Source: Sneathiella sp. (GTDB lineage: Bacteria > Pseudomonadota > Alphaproteobacteria > Sneathiellales > Sneathiellaceae). From it: a stretch of DNA of 6,849 nucleotides. Of this stretch, positions 1 through 5,950 are shown one piece after another (within the stretch, counting starts at the first letter, position 1; each line of letters begins with the position of its first letter). Position numbers and translations under genes: made by a program. Under the pieces are notes generated by a model that was not told the origin of the DNA, made no database searches, and saw only the letters and a program-made list of their open reading frames with translations. The stretch spans positions 1 to 6,849 of the forward strand of contig NVRR01000172.1 in the NCBI GenBank assembly GCA_002732675.1, read 5' to 3'.

Positions 1-609
1 GCCCAAAGACAGTCCGGCAAGCAACAACAAATGCGGCATGACGGGCAGGGCTGCAACTGCCGCATCGACTGCGGCCACACCAAAGATCAATATCGGAATA
101 TATAAGGGCAAAATCAGTAGAGACAACAGCACACCGCCGCGCCGCATCCCAACCGTCAAGGCCGCCCCCACAGATCCGATCAGACTCAGGGTCGGCGTTC
201 CAATCAGTAATGTTACCGTCAGCGCCCAGATTCCCTCTGTCTGCATATTCAGGGTCAATGCCAATATTGGCGCGACGATAATCAACGGCAGGACCGAGGT
301 TATCCAATGCGCGGTCACTTTTGCGAGAACAAGGGCTTCCAGCGGCAGGGGACCAATGACCAGCAGGTCAAGCGACCCATCTTCGAAATCCGCTTGAAAT
401 ATCCGGTCAAGCGTGAGCAGACAGGCAAGCAACGCCCCGACCCACAACACACCGGGACCAATCCGGGCCAGGATATTAAGCTCCGGCCCGACGCCCAGCG
501 GAAACAAGACGACGACGATCACGAAGAAACTGAGGCTGAGCGTAATAGCGCTACCCTGACGGTAAGCAAGCAGCATATCACGGCGAATGAGGGTCAAAAA
601 TCGGCTCAT
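1..609 (-). CDS. ccmB: Heme exporter protein CcmB (partial, 3' end off window)
   Basis: CcmB is the membrane subunit of the CcmAB(CD) complex, which uses ATP to release heme-loaded CcmE for cytochrome c maturation in the inner membrane. I translated this frame by hand: it is open for 203 codons from an ATG at 609 to the left edge with no stop. The protein starts MSRFLTLIRRDMLLAYRQGS and has about six hydrophobic segments, near residues 21-40, 52-69, 99-120, 128-152, 158-179 and 185-203. Family-typical stretches are LDRIFQADFEDGSLDLL (residues 67-83) and LPLYIPILIFG (167-177). CcmB proteins are usually about 220 residues, so roughly 15-20 C-terminal residues are missing. The ATG overlaps the ccmA stop codon (ATGA, 606-609), which implies translational coupling. 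I expect ccmC to follow beyond the edge. No damage is visible in the part present. Confidence 0.93.
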   Translation of the reverse strand, partial: MSRFLTLIRRDMLLAYRQGSAITLSLSFFVIVVVLFPLGVGPELNILARIGPGVLWVGALLACLLTLDRIFQADFEDGSLDLLVIGPLPLEALVLAKVTAHWITSVLPLIIVAPILALTLNMQTEGIWALTVTLLIGTPTLSLIGSVGAALTVGMRRGGVLLSLLILPLYIPILIFGVAAVDAAVAALPVMPHLLLLAGLSLG

Positions 610-1220
610 ACAGCACGTCCCACATCAAGATCGAGGATGGAGATATTCGAAAGCTCCAGATCCTGATGGGTCGCGAAAAGCGCCATGCCGCCCTGCTCGA
701 GGTGCTCGGTCAAACGCTGCTTGAAAAGATCCATAAAATGCGTATCGAGGGAACTCACGGGCTCATCCAAAATCCACAACGGCGCTGGGGAGGCGGCAAG
801 CCGTGCCAGCGCAGCGCGCTTTTTCTGCCCCGCTGACAGCAACGCCACGGGTATGTTTTTAAGACCCGCAAGGTCATAGTCCCCGAGTGCCTTTTCTACG
901 TCCGGGGCACCCTGAAATCCTGCCCAGAAGTCCAGGTTTTCGGATACCGTCAAAACAGCTTTCAGCGCATCCTGATGACCCAGATAATGATACTTCCCCT
1001 GATATATGTCCGGGTGGCGGGAAACATCTGTCTCTTGCCAGCTCAACACGCCGCCCACAGGTTTCAGCAATTGGGCGCAGATACGTAAGAGCGAAGATTT
1101 TCCGGCACCGTTTTTACCCCGCACCCACAACGCCTGTCCGTCAGAAATGCTGAAGGAAACACCGTCAAAAACCAAACGATCTCCTCGCAAACAGGTCAAA
1201 TTTTGGGCGGACAGGCTCAT
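606..1220 (-). CDS. ccmA: Cytochrome c biogenesis ATP-binding export protein CcmA
   Basis: CcmA is the cytoplasmic ATPase that pairs with CcmB to drive release of holo-CcmE in System I cytochrome c maturation. The 204-residue product matches the usual family length of about 200-210. Walker A is GKNGAGKS (residues 35-42), the Q-loop glutamine is Q83 in GHQD, the ABC signature is LSAGQKKR (128-135), Walker B is LWILDEP (148-154) and the switch histidine is H185. LSAGQ with basic residues after it and WILDEP are characteristic of CcmA rather than of a generic importer ATPase. The ATG at 1220 follows an in-frame stop at 1233-1235, and no other ATG lies between them. The nearest purine-rich site (GGAG, 1236-1239) is 15 nt away, longer than usual, so initiation may be weak or depend on RNA folding. 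It lies 113 nt after the ligase gene and overlaps ccmB by 4 nt. Confidence 0.96.
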   Translation of the reverse strand: MSLSAQNLTCLRGDRLVFDGVSFSISDGQALWVRGKNGAGKSSLLRICAQLLKPVGGVLSWQETDVSRHPDIYQGKYHYLGHQDALKAVLTVSENLDFWAGFQGAPDVEKALGDYDLAGLKNIPVALLSAGQKKRAALARLAASPAPLWILDEPVSSLDTHFMDLFKQRLTEHLEQGGMALFATHQDLELSNISILDLDVGRAV

Positions 1221-1246
1221 TAACGGATTACTTTACTCCAGGCATC

Positions 1247-1274
1247 GGGACCAGGGTCAGGACCCTAACGTCCC
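1247..1274 (-). other. Strong stem-loop between ligase gene and ccmA
   Basis: On the minus strand GGGAC (1274-1270) pairs with GTCCC (1251-1247), and inside it AGGGT (1266-1262) pairs with ACCCT (1257-1253) around a CCTG loop. This gives ten base pairs with a 3/1 internal loop. There is no run of T after it on either strand, so it does not meet the rule for an intrinsic terminator. It ends 7 nt before the GGAG that is the best ribosome-site candidate for ccmA. It could attenuate read-through from the transport operon, protect an mRNA end, or modulate ccmA translation; the sequence does not decide which. Confidence 0.5.
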
Positions 1275-1296
1275 ACTGACTACAGGAATGCAGTGT

Positions 1297-1312
1297 TTTG
1301 CGCAAATATTTG
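1297..1312. promoter_or_regulatory. Overlapping palindromes, possible operator
   Basis: Two perfect 10-bp palindromes share four bases: TTTGCGCAAA (1297-1306) and CAAATATTTG (1303-1312). They lie in the gap between the ligase stop and ccmA, about 80-90 bases upstream of the ccmA start, where a promoter or operator for the ccm genes could be. I could not match them to a named regulator site, and no good -35/-10 pair stands out next to them. Short AT-rich palindromes also occur by chance, so this is only a candidate. Confidence 0.25.
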
Positions 1313-1333
1313 AAAAGCCGGGTATCGACAGGA

Positions 1334-2587
1334 TTATTCGTAGCTTCGAATATCGTCAATGACCTTGCCGTCATTGGCCAGACTGCCAACGGTGACGAAA
1401 GTGGCATTGCCGCGGACTTTACAGATACTCTGAATTGACGCTTCCACCGCATCCTTCAACCCACAGCCACCGTCACCGCCGTCGACTTCGCAGTGCAAGC
1501 TCATGGCGTCGGTATTGTCATCGCTTGACACCACCAGCCGTACTTTCCTGATTTCCGAATGACGCTTTTGCACCGCTATTACCTGGGTGGGGTCGACGAA
1601 CATGCCTTTTACTTTAACCCGCTGATCGGCGCGGCCCATCCAGCCTTTGATGCGGGTATTGGTGCGGCCGCAGGGGCTGTTCCCTGCCAGAATGGCCGAC
1701 ATATCGCCGGTTGCAAAGCGGATCAGCGGATAGGTTTTGTTGAAGCTCGTCACGACTACCTCGCCAACTTCTCCCGGTGCAACCGGATCCCCGGTACCGG
1801 GGCGGACAATTTCCACGATCACGCCTTCATCAATGATCATGCCTTCCATGGCACCGCTTTCATAGGCGATCAAGCCAAGGTCCGCCGTGCCGTAGGATTG
1901 CACGACCGACGCCATTCCCATCTCTTTCAGGGTTACCCGCAGCGACGGCGGTAAGGCTTCTCCGCCAACACTCGCATGAGTGAGAGAGGACATATCCATG
2001 CCGGTCTCGGCGGCTTTTTCCAGCAGGATCCGTAAAAAAGACGGCGTGCCCACATACGCCTTGGGCCGGAGTTCGCTGATCGCCTGCAGCTGCATTTCCG
2101 TATTGCCGACCCCGGCCGGAAATACCGGGCAACCAATAGCCCGCGCCCCGCTTTCCATCATACTGCCCGCGGGCGTCATGTGGTAGGAGAAGGTGTTGTG
2201 GACCAGATCGCCCGGCCGGAAGCCTGCAGCCCACATAGCCCGCCCCATACGGAAGAAATCCTTGACGTCCTGCCCCGGCTCATAAATCGGGCCCGGCGAC
2301 ATGAAGATATTCGCCAAACTCCCCGTCGGCTCCGCCGTGAGCCCGCCGAAAGGCCGTTGCGCCTTCTGTCTCTCGATTAAATCGGATTTACGGGTAATCG
2401 GCAGGGTCGCAAGTGCGTCATAATCTGTAACCGCCTGCGCATCCACCTGCTGCAGAACATCGGCAAAATACGAGGAATTCGCTTTGGCATGATCAATCTG
2501 TTGAACAAGCCCGCTAAAAAGAGCGCGTGTCCGCTCTTCCATGTCTCGGGTTTCAAGACGATCATAATATGCATCTGAGGCTGTCAT
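1334..2587 (-). CDS. PaaK-like phenylacetate-CoA ligase family protein (AMP-forming)
   Basis: This family activates a carboxylic acid with ATP to an acyl-adenylate and then to an acyl-CoA in the cytoplasm. The 417-residue product is close to PaaK length (about 430-440). Visible motifs, numbered from the ATG at 2587, are SYGTADLG (231-238, the adenine/acyl site motif, with D236 where classical PaaK has Glu), ATGD (292-295, ribose-binding Asp region), the hinge segment GRADQRVKVKG (318-328) and NDGKVIDD near the C-terminus with K408 as a candidate catalytic lysine. The usual Ser/Thr/Gly-rich nucleotide loop is replaced by SPGPIYEP (97-104). A frame extension to a TTG at 2611 has no ribosome site; the ATG has AAAAGG 6 nt upstream and gives the N-terminus MTASDAYYDRLETRD, which looks family-typical. 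It is the last gene of the transporter operon, 30 nt after livF. The substrate is unknown; an aromatic acid such as phenylacetate is plausible but not shown. Confidence 0.88.
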   Translation of the reverse strand: MTASDAYYDRLETRDMEERTRALFSGLVQQIDHAKANSSYFADVLQQVDAQAVTDYDALATLPITRKSDLIERQKAQRPFGGLTAEPTGSLANIFMSPGPIYEPGQDVKDFFRMGRAMWAAGFRPGDLVHNTFSYHMTPAGSMMESGARAIGCPVFPAGVGNTEMQLQAISELRPKAYVGTPSFLRILLEKAAETGMDMSSLTHASVGGEALPPSLRVTLKEMGMASVVQSYGTADLGLIAYESGAMEGMIIDEGVIVEIVRPGTGDPVAPGEVGEVVVTSFNKTYPLIRFATGDMSAILAGNSPCGRTNTRIKGWMGRADQRVKVKGMFVDPTQVIAVQKRHSEIRKVRLVVSSDDNTDAMSLHCEVDGGDGGCGLKDAVEASIQSICKVRGNATFVTVGSLANDGKVIDDIRSYE

Positions 2588-2593
2588 GCGGTA

Positions 2594-2599
2594 CCTTTT
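2594..2599 (-). promoter_or_regulatory. Ribosome binding site that fixes the ligase start
   Basis: The minus strand reads AAAAGG here, followed by six bases and then ATG at 2587. The upstream alternative, TTG at 2611, is preceded by AACTTCCC, which has no Shine-Dalgarno character. This favours the ATG and removes eight residues from the longest possible frame. Confidence 0.65.
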
Positions 2600-2617
2600 A
2601 TTCTCTCGCAAGGGAAG

Positions 2618-3433
2618 TTAAGCAAGCCAGCGCTTGCGGCGGCGGTAGTGTTTCACATCCTTGAAGCTCTTACGGCCATCGCCGCCAAGCCCGAGATAGA
2701 ATTCCTTGACATCTTCATTGTTGGCAAGCTCGGCCGCATTGCCGTCCATCACTACGCGGCCATTTTCAAGAATATAGCCGTAATGGGCATATTTGAGCGC
2801 AATCGTTGCGTTTTGCTCAGCAACCAGGAAGCTAACCCCGGTTTCCTCATTGAGGCGTTTGACGATTTCAAATATTTCCTCAACCAGCTGCGGTGCCAGC
2901 CCCATAGACGGCTCATCCAGCAGGATCAGGTTCGGCTCTGCCATCAAAGCACGGCCAACAGCAACCATCTGTTGTTCGCCTCCGGAAATATAGCCGGCAA
3001 GAGACGTCCGCCGCTCTTTCAATCGCGGAAAATAATGATACACCTTTTCCAGCTCTTTATTGATAACGGCGCGACCCCCTTTTCGGGTATAGGCGCCGGT
3101 GAGAAGGTTTTCCTCTACCGTTAAATGTTCAAAACAATGACGTCCTTCCATGACTTGGATAACACCCTCGGTCACCAGTTCGGACGGGGATTTTTTGGTA
3201 ATATCTACCCCTTTATATTCAATATTGCCTTTCGTAACCTCCCCGCGCTCAGAGCGGAGGAGGTTCGAAACGGCTTTGAGAGTGGTGGTTTTGCCAGCGC
3301 CGTTTGCGCCGAGGACGGACACAATGCCGCCCTCCGGCACATACAAAGACACCCCTTTGAGGACCAGGATCACATGGTCATAAATGACCTCGATATTATT
3401 GACCCTCAAAAGCGGGCTTTGCGGTTCAGTCAC
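2618..3433 (-). CDS. livF: Liv-type ABC transporter ATP-binding protein LivF, with basic C-terminal tail
   Basis: LivF is one of two cytoplasmic ATPases that power a HAAT-family importer built from LivH and LivM. Walker A is GANGAGKT (residues 42-49), the Q-loop is IQVMEGRHCF with Q93, the signature is SGGEQQ (150-155) and Walker B is LILLDEP (169-175) followed by SMGLAPQ. VAEQN (204-208) marks LivF: glutamine stands where most ABC ATPases have the switch histidine. At 271 residues it is longer than the usual 233-240. The extra part is a strongly basic tail ending KSFKDVKHYRRRKRWLA, which I recall from importers found next to PaaK-like ligases. The start is GTG at 3433, supported by GAGGG six bases upstream. 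It follows the binding-protein gene by 27 nt. The partner ATPase LivG is not in the window. Confidence 0.95.
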   Translation of the reverse strand: MTEPQSPLLRVNNIEVIYDHVILVLKGVSLYVPEGGIVSVLGANGAGKTTTLKAVSNLLRSERGEVTKGNIEYKGVDITKKSPSELVTEGVIQVMEGRHCFEHLTVEENLLTGAYTRKGGRAVINKELEKVYHYFPRLKERRTSLAGYISGGEQQMVAVGRALMAEPNLILLDEPSMGLAPQLVEEIFEIVKRLNEETGVSFLVAEQNATIALKYAHYGYILENGRVVMDGNAAELANNEDVKEFYLGLGGDGRKSFKDVKHYRRRKRWLA

Positions 3434-3439
3434 TGATAT

Positions 3440-3444
3440 CCCTC
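3440..3444 (-). promoter_or_regulatory. Ribosome binding site supporting the GTG start of livF
   Basis: The minus strand reads GAGGG, then ATATCA, then GTG at 3433. The good match and six-base spacing support the GTG start, and no in-frame ATG lies nearby. Confidence 0.65.
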
Positions 3445-3460
3445 ACTCTCAATTGCGCAC

Positions 3461-4780
3461 TTATTCGCAAGCTGTACGGGAAATCCCGCTATCAGCCAGA
3501 TATTTTGCAGCTGATTTTTTGACTTCCGGTGCAATGATTTCATTGATCGGCTTAATCCAATCAGAAACAATTTCCCAGCTGGAACCGTTCCATTGCTGGA
3601 TTTTAACACCACCGCCAACACCAATGTGGTTTTCACAACTGACCTTGACTATCGGGACAATCCCAAGCGCGCCATGAGCCTTAGCCCGATCTTCCGTCAT
3701 ATTGAGATTTTCGATACCCCAACGCAATTGTTCAGAAGTAATGGGTCCGTCACCAAATTTATCCATTGCTGTCAGGATGGCTTCATGAGTGAGAATCTGC
3801 ATCGCGAGCGAGCGATTATAGAGCACCTGCCCAACATTTTTTTCATTCGTACCATTACCTTTGGCATAGACATTTGTCATAATATCCTGAATGACAGGGA
3901 AGTCTGTTCCGGATTCGTTTAAGGCCGCACTTTTATAGCCCTTGGCAGCAGCACCCGCCGGAACAGTATCTTGCTCTGCGCCAGACCACCAGTTTCCGAT
4001 AAATTTATCACGCGGAAAATTAATATTGGCCGCCTCTTTTATGGCTGCCTGGTTCATCACACCCCAACCCCACATCAATACATAGTCGGGTTTGGCCCTG
4101 CGAATTCGCAGCCACGTCGCCTTTTGCTCGATACCAGGAAATGACACCGGATATGTCTGTAACTCAAAGCCATATTTTTTGGCCATAACTTCCAGGAAGG
4201 GAATTGGCTCTTTTCCATAGGCAATATCAAGATAGACAAGGGCAATTTTCTGACCCTTCAAGGCGTCCATGCCGCCTTCTTGATCACCAATATATTTGAT
4301 CAAAGCCGTTGCTTGTCCCCAGTAGGTGGCGACCAGCGGAAAGACATATGGGAAAACCGTGCCGTCACCCGCATCAGAACGACCGTAACCCATAGAAATA
4401 ACGGGAATTTTATCCTTGGGCGAGCGATCTGCAATGGCATATGTCACACCTGTACTAATGGGATGATAGACGAGAGCGCCATTATGATTATTCTTCGTCC
4501 GCTCATAGCATTCAACTCCACGGTCCGTATTATATCCAAATTCACATTCTTCAGTTACGACTTTCACACCACGGACACCGCCGTCCCGTTCATTGATCAT
4601 ATTCCAGTAATCAGCGAACCCATTGGCAATCGGAATCCCACCGGGGGCAAACGGACCAGTACGATAGACAAGATTGGGTAGATACAAACTTTCTTCAGCA
4701 GCCGCGGGGGCCGGAACGGTGAAGGGCGCAGCCAGAACGGCGGCACCTATGACACTCAAAAACATATGTTTTAGTTTCAT
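3461..4780 (-). CDS. Periplasmic substrate-binding protein of a Liv/HAAT ABC transporter
   Basis: This is the secreted receptor that captures solute in the periplasm and delivers it to LivH-LivM. It has 439 residues, longer than E. coli LivJ/LivK (about 370). The first 28 residues form a Sec signal peptide: a basic MKLKH start, a hydrophobic core, and APAAA before EES, with likely cleavage after A28. No lipobox cysteine is present, so the mature protein should be soluble. The rest fits the type I periplasmic-binding fold (Peripla_BP_6-like), for example the second-domain segment KGQKIALVYLDIAYGKEP (175-192). Four cysteines lie in the mature part (79, 91, 382, 438) and could form two disulfides. 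The ATG at 4780 is preceded by an excellent ribosome site. It sits between livM and livF. The ligand cannot be read from the sequence; the adjacent acyl-CoA ligase suggests a carboxylic acid rather than leucine. Confidence 0.92.
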   Translation of the reverse strand: MKLKHMFLSVIGAAVLAAPFTVPAPAAAEESLYLPNLVYRTGPFAPGGIPIANGFADYWNMINERDGGVRGVKVVTEECEFGYNTDRGVECYERTKNNHNGALVYHPISTGVTYAIADRSPKDKIPVISMGYGRSDAGDGTVFPYVFPLVATYWGQATALIKYIGDQEGGMDALKGQKIALVYLDIAYGKEPIPFLEVMAKKYGFELQTYPVSFPGIEQKATWLRIRRAKPDYVLMWGWGVMNQAAIKEAANINFPRDKFIGNWWSGAEQDTVPAGAAAKGYKSAALNESGTDFPVIQDIMTNVYAKGNGTNEKNVGQVLYNRSLAMQILTHEAILTAMDKFGDGPITSEQLRWGIENLNMTEDRAKAHGALGIVPIVKVSCENHIGVGGGVKIQQWNGSSWEIVSDWIKPINEIIAPEVKKSAAKYLADSGISRTACE

Positions 4781-4785
4781 TTTTT

Positions 4786-4790
4786 CCTCC
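4786..4790 (-). promoter_or_regulatory. Strong ribosome binding site of the binding-protein gene
   Basis: A perfect GGAGG is followed by five A residues and the ATG at 4780. It is the best Shine-Dalgarno match in the window, which fits the need for an excess of binding protein over membrane subunits. Confidence 0.75.
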
Positions 4791-4816
4791 CAGGTTAAAT
4801 CTCATAATGACGGACT

Positions 4817-4860
4817 ATTGCCGTCGAGACTACAATCGCCGCGAATAGCGGACGGCGAAT
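4817..4860 (-). other. Inverted repeats between livM and the binding-protein gene
   Basis: In the 82-nt gap, ATTGCCGTC (4817-4825) can pair with GACGGCGAAT (4851-4860), giving nine base pairs with one bulged G. Within the loop CCGC (4839-4842) can pair with GCGG (4848-4851) around five bases, overlapping the outer stem by one base. An alternative fold pairs CGCCG (4837-4841) with CGGCG (4853-4857). There is no T-run, so it is not an intrinsic terminator. Such a structure could stabilise the downstream binding-protein message. I found no convincing promoter here. Confidence 0.35.
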
Positions 4861-4862
4861 TC

Positions 4863-5945
4863 TTAATATGGAAATGGCCAGGTTCTCAATTTCTCCTTAC
4901 CGATGCTCCATAGTCTTGCAAGCCCGTGGGGCTCAACAATCAGAAAAAAGATAATCAGGGCGCCAAATACCATAAACTGGATATGTTCTATCAAATCAAC
5001 AGCGATATTCAGGCCCAACAACGGCGGCACACTGTTCAACAATATTGGTAGCAAGGTAATAAAAGCGGCGCCGATAAAGGCACCCAGAATACTGCCAAGG
5101 CCCCCAATAATAATCATAAACAAAATGGAAAAGGAGCGATTAATGCCAAATGCCTCGGGTTCCACCGTTCCCAAATGCACGAAAGCCCATAGCGCGCCGG
5201 CGACACCGCAGAGAAACGAACTCACGGCAAAGGCTGACAATTTCGTATTGAGCGGCTTGAATCCGATAATTTCGGCGGCGATGTCCATATCCCGAACCGC
5301 CATCCAGCCACGCCCGATATGACTGCGCACAAGATTCTTTGTCGCTAACGCCAGAACGACGACGAAGGAGAGTGTAAACAGATATTTTCGGACGGCGGTA
5401 TCAAAGACGAATTCTATATCCGTGAACGGAATACCAATGGCCAGCGGCGGTGCGGTGATAACGCCGGATGCACTGTAATTGGTGAACCATCCAACTTTAA
5501 CAAACAGCCATTCGATAAAAAACTGCGCGGCCAAGGTGGCAACAGCTAAGTAGAACCCCTTTATCCGCATGCTAGGAATACCAAACATAATCCCCACCCC
5601 TGCCGCCATGAGACCGCCCATCAACAGGACGATGATAATTGGCATATCCGGAACACCGGTTGCGAATTTATAGGCGGCAAAGGCCCCTACTGCCATAAAC
5701 GCACCCGTTCCCAAGGATAACTGGCCCGCATACCCTGTCAGAACGTTGAGACCCAGGGCGGCAAGAGACAGGATAAGAAACGGGATCAGAATGGCGGACA
5801 CAAAATATTCGCTCGCCGCAAACGGCAAGACAAAGAAGGCGACGAATAGAATCAGGAAAATGCCAATTCTGTCCTGACGGATCGGAAAAATAGCCTGATC
5901 CTGTTTGTAATTGGAGCTGAATTGACCAGCCTCGCGATAAAACAT
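4863..5945 (-). CDS. livM: Liv-type ABC transporter permease LivM
   Basis: LivM is one of the two inner-membrane subunits forming the translocation path of a HAAT importer. The product has 360 residues and about nine to ten hydrophobic segments, the first at about 27-43. Family landmarks are GYAGQLSLGTGAFMAVGA (71-88), the cytoplasmic coupling loop GRGWMAVRDMDIAAEIIG (211-228), which contacts the ATPases, GGLGSILGAFIGAAFI (281-296) and the C-terminal EPHGL (338-342). The cytoplasmic start MFYREAGQF is an extension ahead of the first membrane segment that I associate with the importers having a PaaK-like ligase partner. The ATG at 5945 lies 5 nt after the livH stop, with GAGAGGG (5956-5962) ten bases upstream, inside the end of livH, so the two permeases are probably translationally coupled. 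Nothing suggests damage. Confidence 0.95.
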   Translation of the reverse strand: MFYREAGQFSSNYKQDQAIFPIRQDRIGIFLILFVAFFVLPFAASEYFVSAILIPFLILSLAALGLNVLTGYAGQLSLGTGAFMAVGAFAAYKFATGVPDMPIIIVLLMGGLMAAGVGIMFGIPSMRIKGFYLAVATLAAQFFIEWLFVKVGWFTNYSASGVITAPPLAIGIPFTDIEFVFDTAVRKYLFTLSFVVVLALATKNLVRSHIGRGWMAVRDMDIAAEIIGFKPLNTKLSAFAVSSFLCGVAGALWAFVHLGTVEPEAFGINRSFSILFMIIIGGLGSILGAFIGAAFITLLPILLNSVPPLLGLNIAVDLIEHIQFMVFGALIIFFLIVEPHGLARLWSIGKEKLRTWPFPY

Positions 5946-5950
5946 CCTGG

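Noticed and set aside
38..397. Plus-strand open frame of about 119 codons at the left edge
   Set aside because: It is antisense to ccmB, whose minus-strand translation is clearly a CcmB protein. The plus-strand product is low-complexity and resembles no family I know.
1247..1274. Intrinsic terminator after the ligase gene
   Set aside because: The stem is strong but no T-run follows on either strand, so I report it only as a stem-loop.
1221..1333. Sigma-70 promoter for ccmA (TTGCGC and TAGTCA at 17-base spacing)
   Set aside because: Both hexamers match the consensus poorly, so I do not annotate a promoter.
2588..2611. TTG start extending the ligase by eight residues
   Set aside because: There is no ribosome site before the TTG, while the ATG at 2587 has AAAAGG at six bases and a family-like N-terminus.
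2807..2824. Loss of the switch histidine in LivF (Gln in VAEQN)
   Set aside because: EQN at this place is normal for LivF proteins and is not a defect.
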